Source: Tamarix chinensis
Taxonomy: Eukaryota > Streptophyta > Magnoliopsida > Caryophyllales > Tamaricaceae
Direction: 5' to 3'
Assembly (NCBI GenBank): GCA_030549775.1
Contig: CM060181.1
Coordinates: 49,172,218-49,236,217, forward strand
DNA length: 64,000 nucleotides
Numbering within the stretch: the first letter of the stretch is position 1; each line of letters begins with the position of its first letter. The notes beneath the pieces were generated by a model. The model had not been told where the DNA came from and did no database searches. It saw only the letters and a list, made by a program, of their open reading frames with translations. Positions 1 to 10,717 of the stretch are shown here, one piece after another. Position numbers and translations under genes: made by a program.

Positions 1-504
1 ATTACCCATGGAAGGGGGAACAAAATATAATTTTTCACCCTGGTTAGGATTTCGGTTCCCTGCTAATATATCTCTCTAAGAAGGAGCACCAGAAGGGGAG
101 CATACCTCCAGATGCTCCCAAACTGATCTCTTCTCACCAATAGCAGTATCCAATTATTTAGGGTTTTCCACCTACAACCCCTTACCTTTGTTAGGATCCA
201 AATGGTTCTGAAACACTAAATGACTAGCCTTAGTCGCCTCTCTCTGTGGAATCGGAGGGCCAGACTTAAGTTTAGTTATGTTCAGTGAAGGGTCATCCAC
301 TCCAGCAGAGGTAATATCCACATCAAACAAAGCATTCTCAAAGGTCACCGGCGATAATTCTCCTTGCAGATTAGTCATTGACGGGTCGTGACAGGCCTGA
401 CTTTGAGCACCAACAACACCCGAAGGACTGGACATATTCTTAGGGAAGACCAACAATCGCACCTGCTTAATAGTTAGGAAAGAAGGGGACTTCTTCCTAG
501 CCAT
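1..504 (-). pseudogene. LINE ORF1-like fragment (N-terminal part)
   Basis: A minus-strand open frame starts at the ATG near 504 (MARKKSPSFL...) and stops at 172 after 110 codons. Read-through toward position 1 in another frame gives a short stretch (AGNRNPNQGEKLYFVPP) that resembles the region just before the DUF4283 domain of plant LINE ORF1 proteins, which commonly reads 'LFxxNRxPxxGxxLxFVPP'. ORF1 of these elements is an RNA-binding, zinc-knuckle protein that packages LINE RNA. The similarity is from memory of the family and is short. No reverse transcriptase is adjacent and the fragment is cut by the window edge. It could instead be an unrelated lineage-specific gene exon. Confidence 0.4.
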
Positions 505-1130
505 AGGTGTGCCTCACTCAAAACCTAGGAGAGAGGAGGGAGGAGACAGGTCGAGAAATTTTGTGTTTTTAGTATATTATTCTTGATTATTAATCATACC
601 TGTTATTCTTCTTCTTATTATAAGTACTCTGTACTACCTATAAAGAAATTCATTTTAGCAATTTACAAACTTTTTAAGGAGCTAATAAAATAAACTTTGA
701 TATTACATTAGTACCCCTTATTGGAAAATAATAGAGCATGCATAGATAATAAAATGAAAAAAATAATGGTAAAAGTGAACGTTAGACATTAACTTTTCAA
801 AAAGAGACTTTCTTTTTGGAACAAACATTGAACTTAGAAAATGACTTCCTTTTTGGAACAAAGGGAGAATGTAATATAATAGAATCATTTTATCATTATC
901 ATTACTACTACTACTATTATTTTTTAAGTATTACCATCAACATTGCTAATTATTAGCAATAATTATTAGTATTTATTATTAATACTTATTGATATCAATA
1001 TCATTAGTTTTAACTAACTAATAAGAATACTAATTACGATAATGGTTACAATAATATAAATAATGATGATATTAATAAAAACCACCATCACCATTACCAC
1101 CAAATTCAAGAAAATAAGATATCATATCAT
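505..1130. repeat. AT-rich spacer with degenerate ATT/ATC triplet tract
   Basis: No coding potential is visible. From about 895 to 1105 the plus strand is a degenerate triplet-like tract (cat/tta/cta/att runs, ending in accacc-atc-acc). It resembles on a small scale the longer triplet tract at 49,790-50,340. The rest is simple AT-rich DNA. Confidence 0.5.
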
Positions 1131-1530
1131 ATTAGCTTAGGTCAAGGGCTAACCGGATCAAGTCATCAGATCAGACAAAAAGACAAGAACAAATTCTTAT
1201 TCTATGTTAGTCTAGAGTTCTTGATCATAAAAATTGTCCATGTTAAGAACCACTTTGAGGCATCCTCGCTATAGGGCTAACTAGATCACATGGCTCAACA
1301 TTATAATGATATAACACATTTTCAAATGTTATGGGCATCATCATATACTATCCTCAATATCCAATTCAGAAATAATTCAGCATTTCAATTAACAGAATGC
1401 ACAAACACATTCAGGTGAATGAAATTATAGGTAATTTCCAATTTGAATAACCTGACCAGGAAAGAAAGACCAAGATAGCATCATTCAAAAACAAGAATGA
1501 GCTGATAAGCTCAATACGTATGATATTGGT

Positions 1531-1691
1531 TCAACTCTGAATGAGATCAAGCACAACTTTCTCAAGCATCTGGAAAAGTAGAGAGGGGTCACCCATCTGA
1601 CGTAGAAACAAACAGATTGAAGTAGTTGTTGACATGAATGTTTCTCGATTTGAGAATTTTGCCTCATTCTCCATAGCAAGATTAATACTTT
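1531..1691 (-). CDS. IPI1/TEX10-like gene, last recognisable exon
   Basis: The block opens after TTAGCAG with (E)SINLAMENEAKFSNRETFM, then STTTSICLFLRQMGDPSLLF and QMLEKVVLDLIQS, before TGA at 1,533-1,531. The 'MENExKxSNxxTF...CxxLxQMGDxSLxxxxLEKxxxxQI' pattern fits the family. No strong donor precedes the TGA. The terminal part of homologues was not found further left, so this is either a shortened end or a further sign of decay. Confidence 0.62.
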
Positions 1692-2325
1692 CTGCTAAGA
1701 GGACAAAATAACCATTTAGTAGGTACAGTAATCTATCAATGGTCAAAGGCATTTATCCCAAACAAAAGGAGAAAAAGGAAATTATGTCATGAAGTGGAAT
1801 GAGAATTCACCAGATAAACAAAAGGGAACTTTTTTTTTATCAAGAAAAAAAGGCCTGAGAAACTTGTCTCATTTCAAAGAAAAAGGAAATTCCAGTGAAA
1901 ACAATTACATCCTTATCTAGACAAACGCCTTCCCCTCCACACAAAGGATCATACCGCTTTTTCAAACCCCCATTTAAGGAAGTAACACAGAAAGTATATC
2001 AAGTAAGATGCCAATATCAATCCTCACACAAGCTTCATGCAAATATATATATATATATATACACACATAATAAATTCAAAACTTGCATGGGGCAAGTAGT
2101 TCTCTAGAAATCATGGATCAACACGTAAATACGACAGTAACAATCCAGATGGGAATAAATAAAACCATCGTTGAAGATATAAACAATGTCAAGTAATACA
2201 AACAAGTAGGAGCCATACTAGTCGATGTTAAATTATGCAATAATAAGGGCCTGGGGTAGAGAAAGATAAAGGCAAGAAAGACGATGCAAAGAAAAGGAAG
2301 TAAAAATTCTGTTAATTGTTATTAC

Positions 2326-2460
2326 CTGGGAATACTTCGATTTTTGAAAGCAAAGTAATGAAGAGACTAAGAATATCTTCAATATTGTTGTGCCCAGCAG
2401 TGTAAGCAAATTGCAGAACCTCTAGGATCCGAATTATGACATCAGCTTCCAGGTTACGAT
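2326..2460 (-). CDS. IPI1/TEX10-like gene, C-terminal exon c
   Basis: This exon encodes (Y)RNLEADVIIRILEVLQFAY, then TAGHNNIEDILSLFITLLSK and IEVFP, phase 1 to phase 1. The acceptor is TACAG ending at 2,461 and the donor GTAATA at 2,325. The family segment is 'DLEPFxxxRIIEVLHSAYRAGHIQIADxISFxxTLLxRFKVFP'. Confidence 0.72.
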
Positions 2461-2858
2461 CTGTACATTAACAAAAAATGGCATGTACCAAGTACAATGC
2501 AATTAACAATTGTATTGAGGTTCATAACAGGATCGCATGATTCAATAACACCGATTGGAAAAGATTGGAGGGATAAACTCAAATATCTGAATGCATAAAG
2601 CTTACGTTTACTACAGAATTACCAACGAGAGGTAATTTTCCAAGCAGTGTGTGATATTATATATGTCAAAATTGATCAAAGAAGATGGAGACAAGCTTCA
2701 TAAATTTATATGAGACAAGCTTCATAAATTTATATCCTTCTGAAGGAAAATCAAAGATAGTGTCCAACTGATCCCAAATATCTTCAACTTTGATAAAGCT
2801 AATGTTGCAGCCATATGCAGAGGCTACCCTTAAATATCAGGCAGCATGGAGAACTTAC

Positions 2859-2984
2859 ACAAGCAGCAGGAAGCCACTGCACGTATCAATGGTCGTTGAA
2901 GCCGAAAGAAGTAGTAAAGGCAGAAAATCGAAATTATCTGGCAATCTATCGGTAAATTTATAAATGGCCCATAGAGGATATTAC
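2859..2984 (-). CDS. IPI1/TEX10-like gene, C-terminal exon b
   Basis: This exon encodes (G)NILYGPFINLPIDCQIISI, then FCLYYFFRLQRPLIRAVASC, ending phase 1. The acceptor is GACAG ending at 2,985 and the donor GTAAGT at 2,858. It fits the family segment 'YGPFIKLxxDxQELxLCCLYYFSxxDxLLLRSxASCCL'. Confidence 0.7.
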
Positions 2985-3090
2985 CTGTCACAATAAATAA
3001 ATAAATCAATACCAAAGTGTAACATTAAACAACAGATGGTTGTTAACAAAGAAAAGAGGTTGAAATAAGAAGAAAAAGTTTGCAGTAAAC

Positions 3091-3211
3091 CATCGTTGGG
3101 AAGTACGCTGTAGAACTCTTGCAACGGCAACTGCAAGTTGTGGACTGCCCTTTCAATGGAAGGATTTGTTGGACCACGTTGTCCAAGGCGAAGTAGTAGA
3201 CGCAACACAAC
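3091..3211 (-). CDS. IPI1/TEX10-like gene, C-terminal exon a
   Basis: This exon encodes VVLRLLLRLGQRGPTNPSIE, then RAVHNLQLPLQEFYSVLPND, ending phase 1. The acceptor is TTGCAG ending at 3,212 and the donor GTTTAC at 3,090. The 'VLRLLLRLGQ...EFYS' core matches the C-terminal third of plant TEX10-like proteins. A gap of 6.5 kb separates it from exon 5. Confidence 0.68.
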
Positions 3212-3954
3212 CTGCAATTTTCATAGCAATTTAAGAATTGATGGCCCAAGCAAGAATAAACACAAGCATATCTGATTCCACAGAAGGTTAGAAGTGTGAC
3301 ATCAAATTTACTAATCCTTTTCATCATGATTCAATATTTTTTAGTTCAGCCTTGGTATTTTTAACAATGATAGTCTTGAAATAAATTCAAGCTTCATTGA
3401 TCATCGAGTCCAAGATGCGATGTATACTTCCGATCTGTTACTCCATATCCACAATATTATTGAAAGTAGTACAAGTCAATGATTTTATTCATGCAAACAA
3501 GGAGTGTGCTGCCCGGGAAAAAAATGGCCACGGTTGCAGTGCAGACTATCGTAGACAAGAAATAGCATTGTGTTGTATTTTTTTGTTTTTCATTTTCACA
3601 GCATATTATTTTAAGAAAAAAAATCTAATATCATAATATTTTACGGTACATTAGAATTCATTCAATAATTATTTATCAATTATAATCTAAAGCTTTACAA
3701 ATTACATGTTTCAAAAGTAAATATCATTTATGATAATTACATATAACTTAATAACATATTTTTATAAGAAAACAATCCAACAAGATACACTATGGGAAAT
3801 GTTAGATATAATATCAGCTGTATCCAAAATAGTGCTCCTATCTATATCAGCAAACGGGTGTGAAATAACTTCTACATCTCGCATTGCCAATATTGCGCAC
3901 CAGTAGGCCTTAAAACCAACTGTCATCCACTAATTAGAACCCATGTGCCAACAA
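3212..3954. other. Intronic or spacer DNA with no recognised feature
   Basis: This lies between a recognisable exon and a LINE fragment. Small open frames here are AT-driven and lack homology I can recognise. None of the expected missing IPI1/TEX10 exons was seen on the minus strand. Confidence 0.4.
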
Positions 3955-4640
3955 ATGAAGGGACTGAGACATTTGGAAGTATGGAAGCCAGCTTGCTTGA
4001 GTAAGTACCTGTGGAGGATTCAAGCACATAAAGAGACTTTATGGGTCAAGTAGATGCATGGTAGATACATGAGAGATGCTGAGATCTGGCGATAACAACT
4101 AAACTAGAGTTCTCGTGAATATTTTAAGCATATCCCGGCAACCAGGAATGTGGGAAGAGATGCATTTGAGAAATGCAGAGTCAGATATAAATTTAATGTA
4201 AGCATGATGCATCAGGAAATCAGAAGTCTACTCCACTGCCATGGTATAGATTTGAGTGACGCAACGCCACCAAGAAATTCCTTGATATAAGATAATTAGC
4301 TGGCTTGCTTGTCACCAGGGCCTTGTATTCAAGAAAAAGCTCAAGCTGTGGCAGAAAGTACAATCAGCAGAGTGTGATAGCTTCCAGGAAGACGAAGAAG
4401 ACATGAATCATTTATTCACACAATGTGTGGTAGCAGCACCAGTATGGAGGAAAGTTCTGAGCTGGCTACTGTTCCCACACAGCTTCAGAAGCTAGGACAG
4501 TTGCCTTGACTGGATGATACTAGTCGCTTAGAGGACCAAAGGAGAAGAATAAGTTGGGAGAAAAGTTTTCAACCCAGTACTCTATAAGCTAGTGTGTCAA
4601 CATCATGAAAGTATCTAATAAGCTTGATTGTCAGTAATAT
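3955..4640 (+). mobile_element. LINE (non-LTR) 3' fragment, reverse-transcriptase C-terminal region
   Basis: On the plus strand, in shifting frames, one reads LSKYLWRIQAHKETLWVKWM near 3,985-4,060, a hallmark of the region after the RT in plant LINEs ('KxLWxIxxKKDTLWVKWVH'). Near 4,300-4,470 comes a zinc-binding RT-type (zf-RVT) segment: LKLWQKVQSAEC, then EDMNHLFTQCVVAAPVWRKV and LSWL. The Cys/His spacing is that of zf-RVT. Stops and frame changes show a dead 5'-truncated copy. Confidence 0.68.
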
Positions 4641-5339
4641 AATTGCAGCTTAGCTTTTCTACCCTAGGGAGGTGGCTAACGCGGTGAATGAAATTTTGAA
4701 CCGGGTAATGATATAGGTCTTTTCCAAACTAGTATTATTGGGCCTTGGAGTGTCAGTCAAAAGAACAAGAGTCGGCCTACAATGCTTTGGGGTGTACTTA
4801 TTTTTTTAATCCAAGATTGGTAGCCCATACCATTCCCTCGCTGAATTGGTCCTCTAATTAGGGCATGAGAATTTGTTGTCCCCGATAGCATAACATTTTT
4901 CCTCTTTTTCCTCCCTCATTCTACCTTATATATATGGATCTTGTATCCATTTTGGGATAAAAAATCATAATACTCTCTCATTTTTCTCTCTCCTCTCTTT
5001 TCTAATTTTTCCTCTTGGTATTCTATAACTTTACTAATCCAATTTTCCAAGAACCCCTCAGTTCACGTAACACAATCAACTTTCGTGAATTTTTCTAAAT
5101 CCTTTACTATAAACTCTCTTTACTTTTCTTAAGTAAAGGAAGGTTAGGATTTAGTGAATGGTGAAGGACATTTTATTTATCCTCCTCTTTTGTTCATCCA
5201 TATATTGTTTTAGGTAATTAACAAATTTTATTAATACCAAAAGACCATTGGGTACATCACATCATCTAATATAAATTGTCCAAATTTTGCAACTCACTCC
5301 TATACATGCTTCATTTGAGCTCAAAACTAAGCTTAATGT
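4641..5339. other. Spacer with no recognised feature
   Basis: This mixed pyrimidine-rich and AT-rich DNA between two LINE fragments has no open frame with recognisable homology. The region 4,900-5,130 is C/T-rich on the plus strand. Confidence 0.35.
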
Positions 5340-5705
5340 GTGTTTCTTTGATTATAGATCCCTAACGAAAATCCTAGGAAGTATAACTTTGGATTGGAAC
5401 ATATCTTGATTTCAAGCTATCCATATTCTATATATGATTTGAGCTACCACAATTCTGATTATTCCTTGAAAACCCCTCCTTCTACAAGTTCTCCTACTCA
5501 ACCAATGAACCATGCCACCCCATATTGCTGCTGATTCACAAATTTTCAACCAGTTGCAAAACAACCTCCAGCATTCTTGAGAATATCTGCACTCAATTAG
5601 TAGATGAGATTGTGATTCGGGTTTATCTGCAGAAAATCAGCAGCATGGATCTGAATTTATTTGGCAGGATGCCCATATTTGTCTCGGTATCTAAGCGTTG
5701 CAAAC
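5340..5705 (-). mobile_element. LINE (non-LTR) 3' fragment, zf-RVT region
   Basis: On the minus strand a frame running leftwards from about 5,620 reads KPESQSHLLIECRYSQECWR, then LFCNWLKIC and later RGFQGIIRIVVAQIIYRIWI. This is the zf-RVT module plus C-terminal tail of plant LINEs ('HLFFECxxSxxCWxxLxxWL ... IxYxIWxERN'). The copy is truncated and has stops (for example after YRIWIA). It lies opposite in orientation to the LINE fragment at 3,955-4,640. Confidence 0.65.
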
Positions 5706-8700
5706 AATAAATTTTGTGTTGTGATCGTCGCAACGTGAATTTTTATTTTTATTTCACCATACATACTAATTATTATTTATTAATCATTTAAATATAAGTA
5801 TTTAATATACTAATATTTTTATATTATATTAAAAACATTTAAATGAGCCACTGTATGCTAAATTGTCCCAATAATCCTAAATTTGTCTTGGAATGAAAAA
5901 AGACATAGATGTCAAGGTAATAAATAGGAATACTTCTTATAATTCAATTGTAACTTGGCCCAAGATATATATAGTAAATGAATAAGAAGAAATTATTATA
6001 CATATTTTTATTATAAATTAGCAATATTTCTTAATTTATTAGTTATATTTTAAATCGGTCAATCAAGTGTGAACTTCTAAAACTGTAGTGTAATAGTAAT
6101 TTCGTGTCAAGACTGACCCAAAATCTGCTAAATAGCGGTCTTTAGTCGTTACGCTATAGCAGTAGGGCTATTTAATAATATGGCTGCATGATAGCACATA
6201 ATCCACAAGTTAAGCTTATGCCATGGTAGACCATCATGTCTGCATACAGAAGGAAGCTAAGGCTGAATTGTCCCTCTTGGCCCGATATGCTCATATACTC
6301 TCTTCATACTATACTAAACATTTGCCAAGCATTGTTCATCCATATTTTAAGAACGATAAAGTTGTATTTTCCCTGAAATTTCCTCATATTTTACTTCAAT
6401 CTTTTAATATATTAAAATAAGATTTGCACTAAAGCTTGTCTCTTATTTTGATAGATAATCAAAAAGATTCAAGGGTGTTAAATTTCAAAGTCCTTGGTTA
6501 ATTGTGGTGGATGGGGTTCTTAATTCTTTTACTTTACTAGGAGTTTTGGTAAATCAACCTTAAACTCTTTAGATAATAGAATTTTACGTGAGAGCAAGTA
6601 TTTTCATGTGTCGAAGTATACATGATGATGTATGCTAATAATTTGTCAAAAGCATATGATTACCCTCAAATATGTCTAGCTCTTTGTTTTATGGTAAGTT
6701 TGGTGTAATAGTGACATTTTGATTGTTATGGCTTGCTCTTCAGCTCCATTGCATGTGTGCTCCATGTTTGCTTAACTGTCAAGAAACTTATGACAAAATG
6801 CATTTTTAGGCCTTATATGCACTTGTCTTAGGCTAAGCCATGATTGGGAGTATGAGTTTGTTTTTCATGAATTTGAAATGTCCATTAGTTTCCTTTCATG
6901 TTTTACACGAAGTTTGATATATAATAATGCTAGGTTTGAGTTCATATAATAAAATTGATGCTAAAAATGATTTTTATGACTTTAGGGGCATTTTGGCCAT
7001 TTTACATGATTCATGTAAAATTGCATAATGTGTTAAAACATGATTATTATGCTAAGTGTGAAGTGCATTGAGTTTTGCGGTGCACTAGAAAGCATGTGTT
7101 AGGATTTAATAAGTAAAATGCCTTAAATTGCATGTTTAGTGTTAAAAAGCATGTGTTACTTTAGTCTTTTCACTACCTTGCTAGAGTCTTATGTATGCAG
7201 ACCTACTTTATGACTTGAAAATAGAAAACTTAAACTAAATAAGTTTTGGTATGAAATGATATGTGTAAGATTTGGTGATTAAATGCCTTAAAGTGATAAG
7301 GGTAAAATTATTGAAAATGCAGAATTTATATGAAGATATTGCAAATATTTTATTTACATATTGTGGATATATAATTTATAAATGTATATTGTATTAAAAT
7401 ATAAATGTAATACTCTCATTAGTACCATAAGTTGTAGTAGCTTCTCCATTATGATTCTACCCCTAACTCTTCGTATCCTCCACCTCCTTTCATATTCTCT
7501 AACTCCTTCTCATGATGGATGTAATAAATGTGGGTATTATATATATAGGATATTGTGAATTGTAAATGTAATAAGGAATTCATACGTATAAATGAGAATA
7601 AGAAGTTTCATTCTCCTTTACTCTCTATATTGTTATATCTCTCTCTTTGAGTTTATCAATATTACAACAGAATATGGCTTTTGTTGGTTGATGAACTTTG
7701 ACTTTTTGGACGGTTGACTTTTGCTGTGTTTTGAATAAATGGACTTAATATGGTTTGAAATGGCAATGTGCCTAACTTTGAGCCTTCCATGGCAATAAAG
7801 TGAATTGTGATCTTGACATCTTATATGAACAATATGGCTAAGTGATCAAAATGGTTAATAAAGTGTAGATAATTGTGATTCTATGTATTTATGTTTGATC
7901 ACTCCATAAATTACTGCTACTCAAAGTAGAAGAGTTTGAATTGAGCTGAGTTTCTCCAAATTTTGGAGTTGTTCCCGAGGCTAAGAAGCAAGATGCCTTT
8001 TAATAGTTTTTCTGGTTAGGCCTATGAGTCAAACCCAAATAGGTCTCAGTGCCATGTTTGCTCTACAAATTTCCTGCAGACACTATAGGGAATATGCATA
8101 CTTAAGAAATAGGCACCTTTAGTTATAGTTAGCAGTGTAACATGTGTAACACATAGACGGGATGTGCTTATTTGGTTAACTATCATGGTAATTTGTCCAT
8201 GGTGGAGAAATAGACCACTCACTAAAAGTCTAAAATAAGTGGGATCGCTGTGACCATGATGATTGGAACCAATAAAATGAGTTAAGTATTGTCATGCCAT
8301 GTTTATGCATGCCTTGAAGTGTATTCCATGTTTACCATGTGTTATTCTATGCAATTCTTGAAACGTATTCCATATTTGCCATGTGTTATTCTATGCATGC
8401 CTTGAAGTGTGCTCCATGTTTACTATATGCTCCATGATTATCGTGAGTTAAGACATGCTTTGTATGTTGTAATCCATGTTATGATATACCTTTAGTTGTG
8501 TTCATCTTGTGCCTTATCCCATGTCGCATGCCATGCCCAACGTGTCCCATATTATAATAAGCTTATACAAGCTTTAATATTTACCATGAATAATTTAGTT
8601 GTGATTTATTCGGTACAGGCCCATATTGATACTACACTTGATTGATTTAGTCTACCATGATGATCCTGACTCATATCAGGGGAGCAGATGACTATGTTTG

Positions 8701-8930
8701 ACCAATGTTTGGTTGTTGTGTTGAAGGCTCAAGGGATGGTTTGGGTTATCATGAATGTATTGACTCATTTGTAATTGGACACTTATATTTCTAGGTAATA
8801 TGAATATTGTAGATTTTGTCATGAAATATTTTACTTGTTTTCATTGTACTCTGATATTGATTGGTTACCCAGGCTTATGCCAGATATGGCAGTAGAATCC
8901 CTTGATTTTAGTTTTAAAAGCTTCTGCAAA
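5706..8930. repeat. Anonymous repeat DNA, LTR-like in its right half
   Basis: No protein-coding homology is visible. From about 7,400 to 8,930 the texture (TTGACTTTTTGGACGG-like motif near 7,700, long AT tracts, a G-rich 'CAGGGGAGCAGATGA' motif near 8,680) resembles the long LTRs seen elsewhere in the window. I found no clean termini or target-site duplication. It sits where the missing middle of the IPI1/TEX10-like gene should be. Confidence 0.3.
8313..8440 (+). repeat. Short tandem array, 44-bp period
   Basis: Three consecutive copies start at 8,313, 8,357 and 8,401, each opening CTTGAA(G/A)(T/C)GT followed by (A/G)(T/C)TCCAT and ATGTGTTATTCTATGC. The spacing is exactly 44 bases both times. 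The third copy fades out after about 35 bases. Confidence 0.7.
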
Positions 8931-9704
8931 TCTTATCTATCACAATATTCAATGTTTTGAAAATGAGGTTATTACATCAATAATGCACCAGAATAAATGT
9001 TTACAATGCCTAAAGGGATTTTTGAAGGAAATACCTACCCGCTGTATGGCACCCATCAATATACCTGCATGCTGTATGGCACCCATCTATTCCACTCATG
9101 ACAATCTTACATGAACAACTAATTCATTATTTCTGAAACTCTATAATCAGAAAGTGGAAATTTATCTCTACTTTCAGATATCAATGAATGATAACCAACA
9201 TGAATAACCCCAATAACACATCAACCTATGTTTTGAAATACAAGCCAGGATACTCCTTCCAAATATAAAGTAGTATGCTTGAGAGGACAGAAAATTGTAC
9301 CCCTCTAGGAAATTCTTTGTCGGTCATCAATGAATCAATGAGGACTTATATATGAAGAGTGGACTTGCAAAGTTATTCCCAATCAGATCAAATCACCAAA
9401 ACAAGGCAACATTGAAATTTCAACAGTAAATTCCTAGCCATAGTTGGCAGCCAAGGTTTTAATGAACCAAGAGGTTAATTTTTATTTCAAAAATCACTCC
9501 CCGCAATCAAATCACAGGAGAGAGGCCCTAGAATCATAAATTTCAAAATCCAGGAGTTGAAACTGTTTCTCAGCAAGTAGTACCAAAGCACAAGAAAGAT
9601 GGGAATGGAAAGATGATTCCCACACATGAAGATAGTATAAAGTTACAGTGATATGGAATTGGCATATATGGGCAATGAAAAGAGTAAGTTTAGTATTATC
9701 CTAC
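8931..9704. other. Intron DNA with no recognised feature
   Basis: This is the sequence immediately downstream of exon 5 of the IPI1/TEX10-like gene. It contains a small two-copy repeat of 'GCTGTATGGCACCCATC' near 9,040-9,090. No exon was recognised. Confidence 0.4.
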
Positions 9705-9854
9705 CTTTTCTGCATAGGAAGAAAATGCTGGAGAAAAGTGCTGAACAACAATATCAAAGAACTTAAATGACATTAAACGAACATCAATGGATAGATGTGT
9801 CATAGCATTAAATACATAGACCATGATCAGTGAAATCAAAGCTCCCTGATTATC
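9705..9854 (-). CDS. IPI1/TEX10-like gene, exon 5
   Basis: Exactly fifty codons read DNQGALISLIMVYVFNAMTH, then LSIDVRLMSFKFFDIVVQHF and SPAFSSYAEK. In the family this corresponds to 'DNQGPFISLMMAYIFNAMTHLAIDVRLMAFKFFDLVVxHYPPSFxxYAEK'. The acceptor is TGCAG at 9,860-9,855 and the donor GTAGG at 9,704. The next expected exon (LQNYEDIL-like) was not found between here and 3,212. Confidence 0.82.
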
Positions 9855-10009
9855 CTGCATGCTCAAGGTTAAAAAATAAAACAAAATAAAAAATAAGAGT
9901 AATGATCGAAAATAATGAGAAAGAAAATGTCTGCAGCCTGAAATTCACAAATCCAAAATGGAAATAGGAAAACCAACAATAAAGCAACTTTTAGGGCAGA
10001 GCAACTTAC

Positions 10010-10179
10010 CTCTTCATAACCCGGTAGAATAACCGATTTAAATAATTGATAGACAGTTTCATGAACAATTTTATCTTCATCACTAATGCGCTCATGTAAT
10101 TTCTCAAAAATAGCAAGTTTATGCATTCTCAACTCTTATGGATGTTTTTGGAATAAATGCCTAATACCAAGCAATGCAT
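10010..10179 (-). CDS. IPI1/TEX10-like gene, exon 4 with premature stop
   Basis: The frame reads DALLGIRHLFQKHP, then TAA (10,138-10,136), then ELRMHKLAIFEKLHERISDE and on to KSVILPGYEE. The homologous region in plants is 'KDLFLKYPAELRxHxYAVIEKLRERISD', so the stop replaces one residue inside an otherwise conserved helix. The acceptor AG (10,181-10,180) and donor GTAAGT (10,009) are both good. Unless this is a base-call error, the allele would yield only about 100 residues. Confidence 0.8.
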
Positions 10180-10328
10180 CTTCGATGCAAGCACTCTTAT
10201 ATCAACACCACAATTGGAATGGCAGAACAAAAATTTAAGAACACAAAATCTAATCACAAATACATTAAAAGCACTTAATTATTAATTCTAATATTTCACT
10301 ATATTCAAGTCTATTAGGGCGATGTAAC

Positions 10329-10454
10329 CTTTACGAACTTTAGCATTGTGATGGGATGATTGCTGAAGCAGCTCCTTCAATGTGAAACCTTTCTTGTTCA
10401 CAACTAATCCTGATTTCTCAGCTGCCACACTCTGCTCCGGAAGAATGATTGATG
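10329..10454 (-). CDS. IPI1/TEX10-like gene, exon 3
   Basis: This exon encodes (T)SIILPEQSVAAEKSG, a linker, then KGFTLKELLQQSSHHNAKVRK. It is the start of the ARM-repeat region, where the family has 'LKELLQQxxHHNxKVRxDAL'. The acceptor AG is at 10,456-10,455. The donor GTTACA at 10,328 is non-ideal but GT-type. Length is 126 bases, phase 1 to phase 1. Confidence 0.78.
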
Positions 10455-10593
10455 CTCGTAATATCACAAAACATAGCAGTTACTCTTTGCCCAGGTTAAC
10501 CAACAAAGCAACAAATTGACGGCCATATAATTGAATAGTTCACCCAATAGCCAAAAAAGGAATAATAGTTGGAAATCCATTTTTCGTATTTAC

Positions 10594-10666
10594 TTTTTGA
10601 TTTGATTTCAGTATTGGTAGCATTCTTCGGTGGTGGCAACTTACGACCAATTTTCCTCTTTATTTT
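10594..10666 (-). CDS. IPI1/TEX10-like gene, exon 2
   Basis: Twenty-four codons plus one base encode a basic segment, KIKRKIGRKLPPPKNATNTE, then IKSK. The acceptor is AG at 10,668-10,667 and the donor is GTAAAT from 10,593. The 'GRKLPPPKNATNTEIKSK' stretch is the most family-diagnostic string in the gene and is strongly conserved among plant IPI1/TEX10 proteins. The reading frame joins exon 1 (phase 0) and exon 3 (phase 1). Confidence 0.8.
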
Positions 10667-10717
10667 CTTAAGGCAACATGAAACTAAAATTAAGACCTGA
10701 AAATTAACTAGGCAAAT

